10,725 bases of DNA from Pyrodictiaceae archaeon (GCA_027046525.1 JALTYD010000196.1:1-10725), one strand, 5' to 3'. Shown: positions 1 through 6,605, counted from the first letter of the stretch. Notes: generated by a model not told the origin, from the sequence alone. Numbers and translations: made by a program.

Positions 1-282
1 AACAACTTTATTGATATTACCATTGCTGTCTAATAATCCATACCGTACTAGTAAGTCCTTACCTTTCAATATATGTAAGAGTTCTTCCTCAGGCAGTAAT
101 TCGCAGAGTCTTGCCCTCAGCGAAGCTGGGATTGGCTGCTCTCCCTTCAAGCATCTATGGAGAGTACTCTTACTAACACCTAACAGGCTAGCCAGCTTCC
201 TAATACTCTTGTGCTGACGATAAAGATGCTGAAGAACCTCCTTTGCCTGCCACTCCTCCAAGAAACAATGCGGGTGTCCCAT
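1..282 (-). CDS. N-terminal part of an HTH protein, probable archaeal tyrosine recombinase/integrase (truncated by window edge)
   Basis: The reading frame is open for 94 codons from ATG at 282 to the left edge. An in-frame TGA at 291-289 fixes this ATG as the furthest upstream start, and a close GAGGAG precedes it. Residues about 15-60 form a helix-turn-helix: KSIRKLASLLGVSKSTLHR (residues 25-43), then a KG turn and a helix ending near ELLPEEELL. The stretch RYGLLDSNGNIN (80-91) resembles what I recall following the HTH in crenarchaeal and Thermococcales plasmid/virus integrases. The catalytic domain would lie outside the window, so the integrase call is inference. Leucine is coded mainly by TTA, TTG and CTG and valine often by GTT, whereas neighbouring genes use CTA and GTA; CTAG is sparse here. 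Together with its place just 3' of a tRNA gene, this points to horizontal acquisition. It could instead be a transposase or an HTH regulator. Confidence 0.5.
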   Translation of the reverse strand, partial: MGHPHCFLEEWQAKEVLQHLYRQHKSIRKLASLLGVSKSTLHRCLKGEQPIPASLRARLCELLPEEELLHILKGKDLLVRYGLLDSNGNINKVV

Positions 283-294
283 TTCTCCTCATGA

Positions 295-311
295 TTTGGG
301 ACAGTCCCAAA
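295..311. promoter_or_regulatory. Perfect 17-bp palindrome, candidate operator of the HTH/integrase-like gene
   Basis: TTTGGGAC-A-GTCCCAAA has two perfect 8-bp arms around one central base. It lies between the TATA-like box at 314-321 and the ATG at 282, covering the stretch just upstream of the expected transcription start. That is where a repressor would block initiation. Autoregulation by the adjacent HTH protein is inference. Confidence 0.55.
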
Positions 312-313
312 GG

Positions 314-321
314 TATAAAAA
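314..321 (-). promoter_or_regulatory. TATA-like box of the HTH/integrase-like gene
   Basis: The minus strand reads TTTTTATA, about 25 bases upstream of the ATG region, so the mRNA would have a very short leader. A second palindromic TATA-like element, CTTATATAAG, lies at 346-355. The run of five T's on the minus strand could also end transcription of the upstream tRNA. Confidence 0.4.
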
Positions 322-366
322 CTTATCGGGGACAGAAGGGAAAGGCTTATATAAGGGGTTTATAAG

Positions 367-445
367 TGGCGGGCCCGCCGGGATTTGAACCCGGGACCTC
401 CGGCTCCGAAGGCCGGCGCCTTTGTCCTGGCTAGGCTACGGGCCC
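367..445 (-). tRNA. tRNA-Arg, anticodon TCG, with encoded CCA
   Basis: The minus strand folds into a full cloverleaf with no intron. The 7-bp acceptor stem is GGGCCCG/CGGGCCC (439-445 with 371-377), followed by TA and a D arm of GCCT and AGGC. The anticodon arm is CCGGC, CTTCGGA, GCCGG, with anticodon TCG at 409-407, which reads CGA. The T arm is CCGGG, TTCAAAT, CCCGG. The discriminator is G (complement of 370) and CCA is encoded at 369-367. The gene lies 49 bp downstream of argS in the same direction, so the synthetase and one of its substrate tRNAs may be co-transcribed. The HTH/integrase-like gene starts about 85 bp beyond its 3' end, making this tRNA a plausible attachment site. Confidence 0.95.
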
Positions 446-494
446 CGGTTGTATTGTTATTTGTGTTGTTTGGGGGTTTGTATTGTTTTATGTA

Positions 495-2456
495 TTACAT
501 TTTTTGTAGTGGTTTTATTCCTAGGATTTTGAGTGTATTTGCTAGTGTTTGTTTTGTTGTATATACTAGTGCTAGTTTGTATTGTTTTTTTCCTGGGTCT
601 TTTTCTCCTAGTACGTGGTCTCTACTTGTGTACCATTGGTTGAATGTATCTGCTATGTTGTATGTATGGTTTATTAGGAGTTCTGGTTTTTGTTCGTCTG
701 CTGATTTTACGAATATGTATGGGTATGTGTAGAGTTGTTTTAGTAGTTTTTTTCTGTGTGGGTTTTCTGTAGCTGTTGTGTATTCTATTTTCTCCCATTC
801 TATTGGCTGGTTGTATTTTGCTAGTATATTTGCTGCTCTTGCGTGTGTGTATAGTATGTATGGTGCGCTGTTTTTTGTGAAGTCTAGTGCTTCTTCTAGG
901 TTGAATGTTATTGGTTTTAGTGGTGATACTGATACTAGTGTGTATTTTATTGCTGCTGTTCCTATTGTTTCTGCTATTTTGTTTTTTTCTTCTTGTAGTA
1001 GTTCTGGGTTTCTTTTTTCTACTTCTATTTTTGCTTGTTCTACTGCTCTATCTATTAGTTCGTCTAGAGAGATGTATTTTCCTCTTCTTCCACTCATTTT
1101 CTGTCCAGGTAGGTTTACCATCTCGTAGAGGTAGTGTATTGTGTTTAGTCCTTCTCTTCTATAGCCTAGTGCTATTAGTGATAGTCTTACTTGTAGTTGT
1201 TCTAGTCTTTGTTCTGCTGCTATGACGTTGTATACTTTGTCTGCATTGTATTCTCTGAATTTCTTGAGTGTATAGACTATGTCTCTTGTAGTGTATAGAG
1301 TTGTTCCATCGCTACGTACTAGTATTAGTGGTGGTATTTCTTCTCCTTGTCTTATTCCTAGTTTTTCGCGTATTTCTTTATCGTCTAGTAGTTGTTGTAG
1401 ATTTAGTGCTAGAGCTCCTTTGTGTAGAGATCTATAGGTACTAGATTTTACTCTATGTAGGAGTTCTTCTACTTCTCCACTCCAGGCTAGATCGCTTTCC
1501 CAATCCCATACATCTATTTCTATTCCTAGTCTTGATAGTGTTTCTTTGAAGCCTTCTAGGCATAGTTCTACTGCTTCTCTAATACTATCTATTATTTCTT
1601 TGTCTTCTCTGTATTCGTATTTCTTCATTATAGTAGCTATTTCTCTCTCTGGGTCTCTATTTTTTATCGCGTTAGCTATTTTGTCGAATAGTTCTGGGTC
1701 TTTCTCTCTGAGTTCTAGAGCATTTGCTACTAGGTTGTCTAGTTCTGCTAGTTTTTCTCTATATTCTTCATCTCTACCTTCTAGTCTGAGTTTTTCTAGT
1801 TCTTTTTTTAGATTCTCTATATCTACTAGTGTATGTGTTATTGCATATACTTGTCCTATCCAGTGGTCGGGTTTTATACTTCTAGGTGGTTTTCTACCTG
1901 CTAGTATATAGCCATATGCTAGTACTGCTACTTGGCGCCCCATATCGTTTATGTAGAATCTAGTCTGTACACTATGTCCTCTAGCTCTTAGTAGTCTTGC
2001 TAGTGTATCTCCTAGACTAGCATTTCTTCCATGGCCTATATGTAGTGGGTGTACTGGGTTAGCACTAGTATGTTCTACTACTATTTTTTCTGGTTTCTCT
2101 ACTCTTACGAGCCCATATTCTTCTCTATCGTTTCTAGCAGCAGTGAATACTAGTTCTGAGAGCTTCTCTAGGTCTAGTATGATGTTTAGAAATCCTCCTA
2201 TAGTACGTGTATCTGCTACTACTTCTTCTCTAGAGAGTTCTCTCGCTACAGTCTCAGAGAGTTCTTCTAGCTCTACACCTATTCTCTTAGCGAAGCGTGC
2301 TATTTGTATCCCATAGTCTCCTAGATCGCTACGTGGTACTTCGCCTACTAGGTATTCTACTTCTTTCTCGTCAATTTTATCTCCTAGTATTCTCGTGAAT
2401 ACACGTGCATAGAGACGCTGTGGTGATAGCTCGTATATCTTCTTGCTAGATGTCAA
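495..2456 (-). CDS. argS: Arginyl-tRNA synthetase
   Basis: Class I aminoacyl-tRNA synthetase that charges tRNA-Arg with arginine in the cytoplasm; 653 residues, a normal archaeal length. Residues 1-120 are the tRNA-contacting N-terminal domain. The HIGH signature is at 139-142 within HPLHIGHGRN. Residues about 205-300 form a charged helical insertion. KMSGRRG (453-459) is the ArgRS version of KMSKS. The DALR anticodon-binding domain runs from about 530 to the end, closing with TLKILGI. The start is TTG at 2456, because TAG stands two codons upstream; GAGG lies about 10 bases before it. tRNA-Arg(TCG) follows directly. An oddity is that codons in the last third end almost only in A or C, unlike the N-terminal part. 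Confidence 0.97.
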   Translation of the reverse strand: MTSSKKIYELSPQRLYARVFTRILGDKIDEKEVEYLVGEVPRSDLGDYGIQIARFAKRIGVELEELSETVARELSREEVVADTRTIGGFLNIILDLEKLSELVFTAARNDREEYGLVRVEKPEKIVVEHTSANPVHPLHIGHGRNASLGDTLARLLRARGHSVQTRFYINDMGRQVAVLAYGYILAGRKPPRSIKPDHWIGQVYAITHTLVDIENLKKELEKLRLEGRDEEYREKLAELDNLVANALELREKDPELFDKIANAIKNRDPEREIATIMKKYEYREDKEIIDSIREAVELCLEGFKETLSRLGIEIDVWDWESDLAWSGEVEELLHRVKSSTYRSLHKGALALNLQQLLDDKEIREKLGIRQGEEIPPLILVRSDGTTLYTTRDIVYTLKKFREYNADKVYNVIAAEQRLEQLQVRLSLIALGYRREGLNTIHYLYEMVNLPGQKMSGRRGKYISLDELIDRAVEQAKIEVEKRNPELLQEEKNKIAETIGTAAIKYTLVSVSPLKPITFNLEEALDFTKNSAPYILYTHARAANILAKYNQPIEWEKIEYTTATENPHRKKLLKQLYTYPYIFVKSADEQKPELLINHTYNIADTFNQWYTSRDHVLGEKDPGKKQYKLALVYTTKQTLANTLKILGIKPLQKM

Positions 2457-2510
2457 CTTCTAGGACCCTCTCTATAGTCTCTCCTTTTCTCTTCTAAGTA
2501 GCCTAGAGTT

Positions 2511-2548
2511 ATGTATAAGTATTGGATACTTCTTATACTATACTTAAG
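2511..2548. promoter_or_regulatory. Divergent promoter region of argS and the CBS gene, with inverted repeat
   Basis: The intergenic stretch between argS (2456, minus) and the CBS gene (2575, plus) holds TATA-like sequence for both directions. ACTTATACAT lies on the minus strand at 2520-2511, with an expected start near 2490. On the plus strand, TCTTATACTATACTTAAG (2531-2548) has an expected start close to the ATG at 2575, giving a nearly leaderless mRNA. The inverted repeat AAGTAT-TGG-ATACTT (2517-2531), imperfectly extended to 2514-2537, sits between the two boxes and could bind one regulator for both genes. The repeat is visible; its function is inference. Confidence 0.35.
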
Positions 2549-2574
2549 GTAAAGACTATATCTAGGACTACTAT

Positions 2575-3397
2575 ATGGGGATGGTAGAGTCTGTACAAGA
2601 CCTACAAGTTCTACGAGGTACTTAAACCGAGTACACACCTAGTAGATGCTATAAAGGTAGTTGGTATTAGAGGTATAAACCATGTACTCCTAGTAGGAGA
2701 TGATGATATACTCTTAGGAGTAGTATCTAGTAAGGATATTGCAAGATACCTAGTAGGAATATTCGAAGAAGCTGGAAATATAGAGTATATAGATCTAGGA
2801 GCGTTGATGAAAACACCTCTACACGAGATTGCTTCAAAACCACCTCTAGTAGCGAGGCATAAACTATCCTACCTAGAGTGTGCATCTACTCTAGCATCGA
2901 GAAATATATGGATACTACCAGTTGTCGACGAGGAGGGACGCTTGTTATCTGCATGTACAGAGCTAGATTTCGCTCTAGTACTTATTGGGAGGACTGAGAA
3001 AGCAAGTAGTTTTTCTACAGAGCCTGTTGTCCTAGGCCAGGCAAACGATACTATTGTAGAAGTACTTGGGTTTATGCTAGAGAAAGGATTTAGGAGGATC
3101 CCAGTACTAGTAGATGATACATACTATATGGCTACTATGTCGCAGCTACTCTACTCTGTTGCTAGAGCTAGTACTCCAGAAGAACTACTAGATGAAGTAA
3201 GAAACTACTCTACTCCCTCCCCAGTACTAGACTATGGAAGAGCTACTCTAGGCGATGTAGCTGAGATAATAACTTCGACTCCAGAGAGAGCAGTACTACT
3301 AACGAGTGCTGGTAGTGCTAAAGCAATTATTACTGAGAGAGACCTAGTGAGAGCATACTTGTATATACACCGTGGCGTGGAGGAGAACAGTGAGTAG
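2575..3397 (+). CDS. Four-repeat CBS-domain protein with apparent +1 frameshift near its 5' end
   Basis: CBS domains bind adenine nucleotides and commonly sense energy state; the partner here is unknown. From 2588 to 3397 one frame encodes four consecutive CBS units: KPSTHLVDAIKV to SSKDIARYLV, ARHKLSYLECAS to DFALVLIG, VVLGQANDTIVEV to TMSQLLYSV, and YGRATLGDVAEI to ITERDLVRAYL. This frame has TAG at 2585 and no ATG, GTG or TTG until 2801, which is inside the first CBS unit. A good start, ATG 2575 or ATG 2581 after GGGG, lies in the preceding frame, encodes MVESVQDLQVLRGT and stops at TAA 2623. Joining the two needs a +1 shift between about 2588 and 2623. It could be programmed (ACT TAA A), a real mutation, a sequencing error, or a CTG start at 2591. 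If 2804 is taken as the start, the first CBS unit is lost. Confidence 0.75.
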
Positions 3398-3497
3398 AGA
3401 AATAATATCGTATATTATAATGCTTATAGGAGTATCATATTTTATTACTGCACGTATATATTGTCGGAGGAGGAGATGTGGTGGAGCAAAAACCTAG
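3390..3497 (+). CDS. Small single-helix membrane protein (35 residues), uncharacterised
   Basis: This short frame starts at GTG 3390, four bases after GGAGGAG (3379-3385), and ends at TAG 3495-3497. It overlaps the CBS stop by 8 bases and the start of the DUF2283 gene by 20, as in a translationally coupled operon. Residues 5-24 (IISYIIMLIGVSYFITARIY) are one hydrophobic segment. It is followed by CRRRRCGG, so the C-terminus should face the cytoplasm by the positive-inside rule. The four arginine codons are also the ribosome binding site of the next gene. I know no family for it. AT-rich DNA encodes hydrophobic residues easily, so a chance ORF is possible; the well-spaced ribosome binding site is the main support. 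Confidence 0.4.
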   Translation: MSREIISYIIMLIGVSYFITARIYCRRRRCGGAKT

Positions 3498-3699
3498 ACG
3501 TCTCTACATAGAAGATATAGAGAAGATATACTTAGAATACGATAAACAGAGTGATGTTCTATACATACACTTTGGCGAGGAAGAAGAAGCAGATGAAGCA
3601 ATAATGACCGAGAACGATATAATCATTAGGATTAAAGACAACAAGATTCTAGGTATAACAGTGATGGATTTTACTCGTAAAACAGGCTACGAGTACTAG
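3478..3699 (+). CDS. DUF2283 family protein
   Basis: A 73-residue protein starting at GTG 3478, or GTG 3481 one codon later, behind a long ribosome binding site GGAGGAGGAG. The pattern YDKQSDVLYIHFGEEEEADEA, then DIIIRIKDNKILGITVMDFTRK, matches DUF2283. These are small beta-rich proteins often found near toxin-antitoxin or other small accessory genes, and their biochemical role is not established. It lies downstream of the CBS gene and the small membrane ORF and is probably co-transcribed with them. Its stop shares CTAG (3696-3699) with the stop of the convergent diphosphatase gene. The family call is from memory of the motif. Confidence 0.8.
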   Translation: MVEQKPRRLYIEDIEKIYLEYDKQSDVLYIHFGEEEEADEAIMTENDIIIRIKDNKILGITVMDFTRKTGYEY

Positions 3700-4262
3700 T
3701 AGATCTCTACTCTCTCTACTACTCTACATAGTTCTCTAGCAGCTCTACCTCTATGTGAGTACTTGTTTTTCTCCTCTAGGCTCATCTCTGCAAATGTCTT
3801 AGTAGAACCTTCTGGTACAAAGATAGGATCAAAACCGAATCCTCCTGAGCCTCTAGGCTCAGTAGCTATACTACCATAGACTCTACCTCTTACACATAGA
3901 ACTCCTCTATTGTGTGCAAGAGCTATAACTGATTCAAAATATGCTCTCCTATCTTCTACACCTTCTAGGAGTCTAAGTATACCATTAATACCAATTGTCT
4001 TGAAGACATATGATGAGTAGCTACCAGGGAATCCAGATAGTGCTTCTACGAAGAGACCAGCATCTTCAACTATTACTGGCTCTCTAAGAATATTATACAC
4101 TGCTATAGCTGCATTTATAGCTACTAGTTGTAGATCTTCACTCTGTATCTCTATTTTTGGGATATCTACTTGTCTAAGTCTAATACTACACTTACTTAGT
4201 ACTTGTTCGAGTTCTCTGATCTTATGTATATTGCTTGTAGCAATAGCTATTTCCTTCCCCAT
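3696..4262 (-). CDS. XTP/dITP diphosphatase (HAM1/RdgB family)
   Basis: Hydrolyses the non-canonical nucleotides ITP, dITP and XTP to monophosphates plus pyrophosphate, keeping deaminated purines out of nucleic acid. The 188-residue length is standard. Family signatures are in order: TSNIHK (9-14), the catalytic VEDAGLFV (65-72) with D67, GFPGSYSS (77-84), GFGFDPIF (141-148) and KNKYSHRGRA (165-174). The start ATG 4262 is preceded by GGAGG at good spacing. It overlaps the end of bud32 by 16 bases, so translation is probably coupled, and it is the last gene of the long minus-strand cluster. Its stop overlaps that of the DUF2283 gene on the other strand. Confidence 0.95.
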   Translation of the reverse strand: MGKEIAIATSNIHKIRELEQVLSKCSIRLRQVDIPKIEIQSEDLQLVAINAAIAVYNILREPVIVEDAGLFVEALSGFPGSYSSYVFKTIGINGILRLLEGVEDRRAYFESVIALAHNRGVLCVRGRVYGSIATEPRGSGGFGFDPIFVPEGSTKTFAEMSLEEKNKYSHRGRAARELCRVVERVEIY

Positions 4263-4921
4263 ACTGTCCTCCTCTCTTCTACATATCTACCCATTAGTCT
4301 AATCTCTTCGACAATACTCAGAAGTTTATCTAGTACTTCTCGTCCTCTAATACTACTATATCCATCTAGGAATGGTCTTAGCATATCTTCTAGGTATTCT
4401 GGGTGTGTTGATTCTAGACTCCTCATAAACAAGTGTATATCTATTGCTTGTTCTCTCATAGAAGATCCTAGATTTGCGAGACCAAAATCAACGAGGTATA
4501 GTTTCCCAGTAGTACTAGAGACTATAGCATTACTAGTAGTGAGATCACCATGTGCTATTTTAGCTTCATGGAGTTTAGCAGTATATGTACCGAGTATATA
4601 CGAGTACTCTTCTGCTCTATCTATATCTTCTCTAACTAGCTGAGCTAGTGTCTTACCTTCTATGTACTCCATAATGATTATCTTCTGGACTGGATCTACA
4701 TAGTATATTGTTGGTACTTCTACGCCTACCTCCATTGCAGTATACATTGCTTTTACCTCGGCGAAGACTCTATCGCTTCTGAGCTTATCGTCTATAGCAC
4801 TATGTCTATACTTCTTAGGTATTCTTATCTTTAGAATAGCTTTCATACCAAGCCAGTTATACTCGTATAGATATGCTTCAGCACCTCTATACAGAGGCTC
4901 TCCTAGCTCTCTTACAACCAT
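4247..4921 (-). CDS. bud32: KEOPS complex kinase/ATPase Bud32
   Basis: Small atypical kinase of the KEOPS complex, which with Kae1 makes t6A at position 37 of ANN-decoding tRNAs. In residues counted from ATG 4948, the glycine-poor loop is RGAEAYLYEY (21-30), the ATP-binding lysine is K40, the catalytic loop is HGDLTTSN (133-140) and the metal-binding DFG is at 154-156. The short bilobal length is typical of Bud32. I prefer ATG 4921 because GGTGG lies 7 bases upstream and the product then starts MVVRELGEP just before the kinase fold. ATG 4948 gives nine more residues but has no ribosome binding site. The gene overlaps the end of kae1 by 10 bases; in some archaea the two are fused, here they are separate. 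Confidence 0.95.
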   Translation of the reverse strand: MVVRELGEPLYRGAEAYLYEYNWLGMKAILKIRIPKKYRHSAIDDKLRSDRVFAEVKAMYTAMEVGVEVPTIYYVDPVQKIIIMEYIEGKTLAQLVREDIDRAEEYSYILGTYTAKLHEAKIAHGDLTTSNAIVSSTTGKLYLVDFGLANLGSSMREQAIDIHLFMRSLESTHPEYLEDMLRPFLDGYSSIRGREVLDKLLSIVEEIRLMGRYVEERRTVWGRK

Positions 4922-5997
4922 GGTGTATCCACCGAGTCTATCCTCCATCTCTGTCTAACACTAGAATCTTCTACCTCGATTGTAACACCAAGTAAGTAGT
5001 ACAGTAGGCCTGTCCATGCAATCATAGCACCATTATCTCCAGACAGTCTAGCTGGAGGATAACCTGGTCTTACTCTCTGATATGTAGCCATCTCTCTAAA
5101 TTTTTCTCTCAGAATAGGACTTGCAGCTACTCCACCAGTCAGTAGTGTTTCTCTCTTCTTCGTATGTGCTATTCCTCTCTCAGCTACCTCGATAGTAGCA
5201 CTATAAGCTACTTCTCTAAGTCCTAGACATATACGTGGTTTATCTCTCTCTCCAGCTCTTCTCCATGCTCTCTCAGCAGCTGTTAGTAGTCCTGAAAAAG
5301 ATACATCCATACCTTTAACTACATATGGTAATAGTACAGGCTCATCTGCATCTTCTGCACATCTATCGACTACATGCATACCCTCTACTATATATGGAGG
5401 TGCTAATCCTACATCTCTAGCAAAAGTATCTAGTAGATTCCCTAGAGCTATATCTAGTGTCTCTCCAAAGACTCTATACCTATTCTTTGCGAGAGCTGTA
5501 ACAGTAGTATTCCCTCCAGATACATAGAGTATCAAGGGATCTTTCATACCAGTAACTAGCTTGCCTATCTCTAGGTGAGCAATAGCATGATTAACAGGTA
5601 CTAGTTTTTTCCCAAAATATACAGAGAGTCCTCTAGCTATAGTAGCACCTACGCGGAGAGCAGGTCCTAGACCTGGCCCTAGAGCTACAGCAATAGCATC
5701 TACATCTCTAATACTTACACCAGAGTACTCTAGTGCTTCTCTAAGAACTTCTGGTGCTCTCCTAGTATGGTGGCTCGCAGCTTCTCTCGGATGTATACCT
5801 CCTTTCTCAGGCTTATAGGTAGAACGAGCATCTACTAGGAGGTAAGGTGGATTAGTAGAAGCTATACCTACGCCGAATGTATGTGCAGTAGATTCTATAC
5901 CTAGGACGATAACATCTCTATCCCAGTCAAGCCTAGGGTAGAGTTCTCTAGGACTGATAGGTATACTATACGAATTCTGTATGGCTACATTTTCCAC
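4912..5997 (-). CDS. kae1: tRNA threonylcarbamoyladenosine synthase subunit Kae1 (TsaD family)
   Basis: Catalytic subunit of KEOPS, which transfers the threonylcarbamoyl group to A37 of tRNA; ASKHA fold with a bound metal. Visible motifs are VLGIESTAHTFGVGI (31-45), HPREAASHH (69-77), the metal-binding HAIAH (H137, H141), YVSGGNT (158-164) and SGDNGAMIAW (319-328). The start is GTG 5997, with GAGGTGG four bases upstream. No other ATG, GTG or TTG occurs before the conserved VLGIES. The gene therefore begins 32 bases inside the S27ae gene and gives an extension of about 28 residues before the core, longer than usual for Kae1. Bud32 follows with an overlap. Confidence 0.96.
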   Translation of the reverse strand: MENVAIQNSYSIPISPRELYPRLDWDRDVIVLGIESTAHTFGVGIASTNPPYLLVDARSTYKPEKGGIHPREAASHHTRRAPEVLREALEYSGVSIRDVDAIAVALGPGLGPALRVGATIARGLSVYFGKKLVPVNHAIAHLEIGKLVTGMKDPLILYVSGGNTTVTALAKNRYRVFGETLDIALGNLLDTFARDVGLAPPYIVEGMHVVDRCAEDADEPVLLPYVVKGMDVSFSGLLTAAERAWRRAGERDKPRICLGLREVAYSATIEVAERGIAHTKKRETLLTGGVAASPILREKFREMATYQRVRPGYPPARLSGDNGAMIAWTGLLYYLLGVTIEVEDSSVRQRWRIDSVDTPWL

Positions 5998-6142
5998 AGT
6001 GCCACCTCGGCCGCGGATAGCGGTGGAACCCCATGAAAGATCCGCATCTAGGACACTTCTTGTTCTTTCTCCTAATAGTACCTTTCTCGTAGTCTACTTC
6101 GTATAGTCTATGTACGTATAGTTTTAGTTTCTTCTCTGCCAC
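5966..6142 (-). CDS. rps27ae: 30S ribosomal protein S27ae (eS31), 58 residues
   Basis: Zinc-binding protein of the small ribosomal subunit. The 58-codon frame starts at GTG 6142 with AGGTG about eight bases upstream and ends at TAG 5966-5968. It begins VAEKKLKLYV. The zinc ribbon is CPRCG (30-34) and WHCGKCSHTEF (47-57), that is C-x2-C-x15-C-x2-C, which is diagnostic of S27ae together with its position directly after S24e and before Kae1. The codons for RYPRPRW are unusually GC-rich (CGC, CCG, CGG, CCG, AGG) in this AT-leaning cluster, partly because the Kae1 ribosome binding site lies immediately behind. The end overlaps kae1 by 32 bases. Confidence 0.95.
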   Translation of the reverse strand: MAEKKLKLYVHRLYEVDYEKGTIRRKNKKCPRCGSFMGFHRYPRPRWHCGKCSHTEFV

Positions 6143-6165
6143 TCTCTATACACCTCGTGTGTTAT

Positions 6166-6588
6166 CTACTCCTCTTCTTCCTCTTCTGGTAGTTTATTTC
6201 TCTCGATTATATACTTAGGTTCAAATTCTTGAGCTAGTTCAGGTGTATCATATATATGTATAGTTACTCTCGATCTACTCATACCATACTCTGTCTTTAT
6301 ACTGCGGATATAGAGTACTTTTGTATCTACATTAAATGCTTTCGAGAAACTATACCTTAGCTTCATCCTACTAAGCGTAGGCTTACCTATGTGTATAATT
6401 ATTGCTTCTACTTCTCTCCTCTTGATAAGCTTGTTGTATCTATCACTAACTATATATACTTCGTAGCCTTCTCCTAGATCTACATCTAGCTTCTTAGCAT
6501 TTTCTGGTACGAGTAGCTTCTTTGTACTAGTTGACAAGACTCCTAGATCCCCTCTTCTAATCCTAGTATCCAAGCCTGGTTGATACAC
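6166..6588 (-). CDS. rps24e: 30S ribosomal protein S24e
   Basis: Component of the small ribosomal subunit. The family core runs from about residue 43 (YEVYIVSDRYNKLIKRREVE) through GKPTLSRMKLRYSFSKAF and VLYIRSIKTEYGMSRSRVTIHIYD to EPKYIIERN. It ends in a run of six glutamates. The open frame from GTG 6588 gives 140 residues, with about 40 before the core, more than in Sulfolobus S24e. TTG 6537 would give 123 residues and a more normal start, though without a well-spaced ribosome binding site. A TATA-like box at 6606-6615 would place transcription start near 6585. The start is therefore uncertain while the family is clear. S27ae follows after 23 bases. Confidence 0.93.
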   Translation of the reverse strand: MYQPGLDTRIRRGDLGVLSTSTKKLLVPENAKKLDVDLGEGYEVYIVSDRYNKLIKRREVEAIIIHIGKPTLSRMKLRYSFSKAFNVDTKVLYIRSIKTEYGMSRSRVTIHIYDTPELAQEFEPKYIIERNKLPEEEEEE

Positions 6589-6605
6589 TCTAGAACTATA
6601 TAGGT

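Noticed and set aside
11..217. Plus-strand frame of 68 codons at the left edge
   Set aside because: It is antisense to the HTH gene, whose sequence has clear motif structure, a ribosome binding site, a TATA box and an operator.
778..1225. Plus-strand frames rich in Leu, Val, Phe and Ser, looking like membrane proteins
   Set aside because: They are antisense to argS; the apparent hydrophobicity comes from the T-rich complement of A-rich argS codons.
2453..2638. 61-codon minus-strand frame ending in a TTGA overlap with the argS start
   Set aside because: It runs antisense over the 5' end of the CBS gene and through the promoter region, has low-complexity composition and no recognisable domain. 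The overlap alone is weak support.
2700..2720. C box-like TGATGA (also near 4010) as a C/D-box sRNA
   Set aside because: It lies in coding sequence with no matching D box (CTGA), C' or D' boxes at proper spacing.
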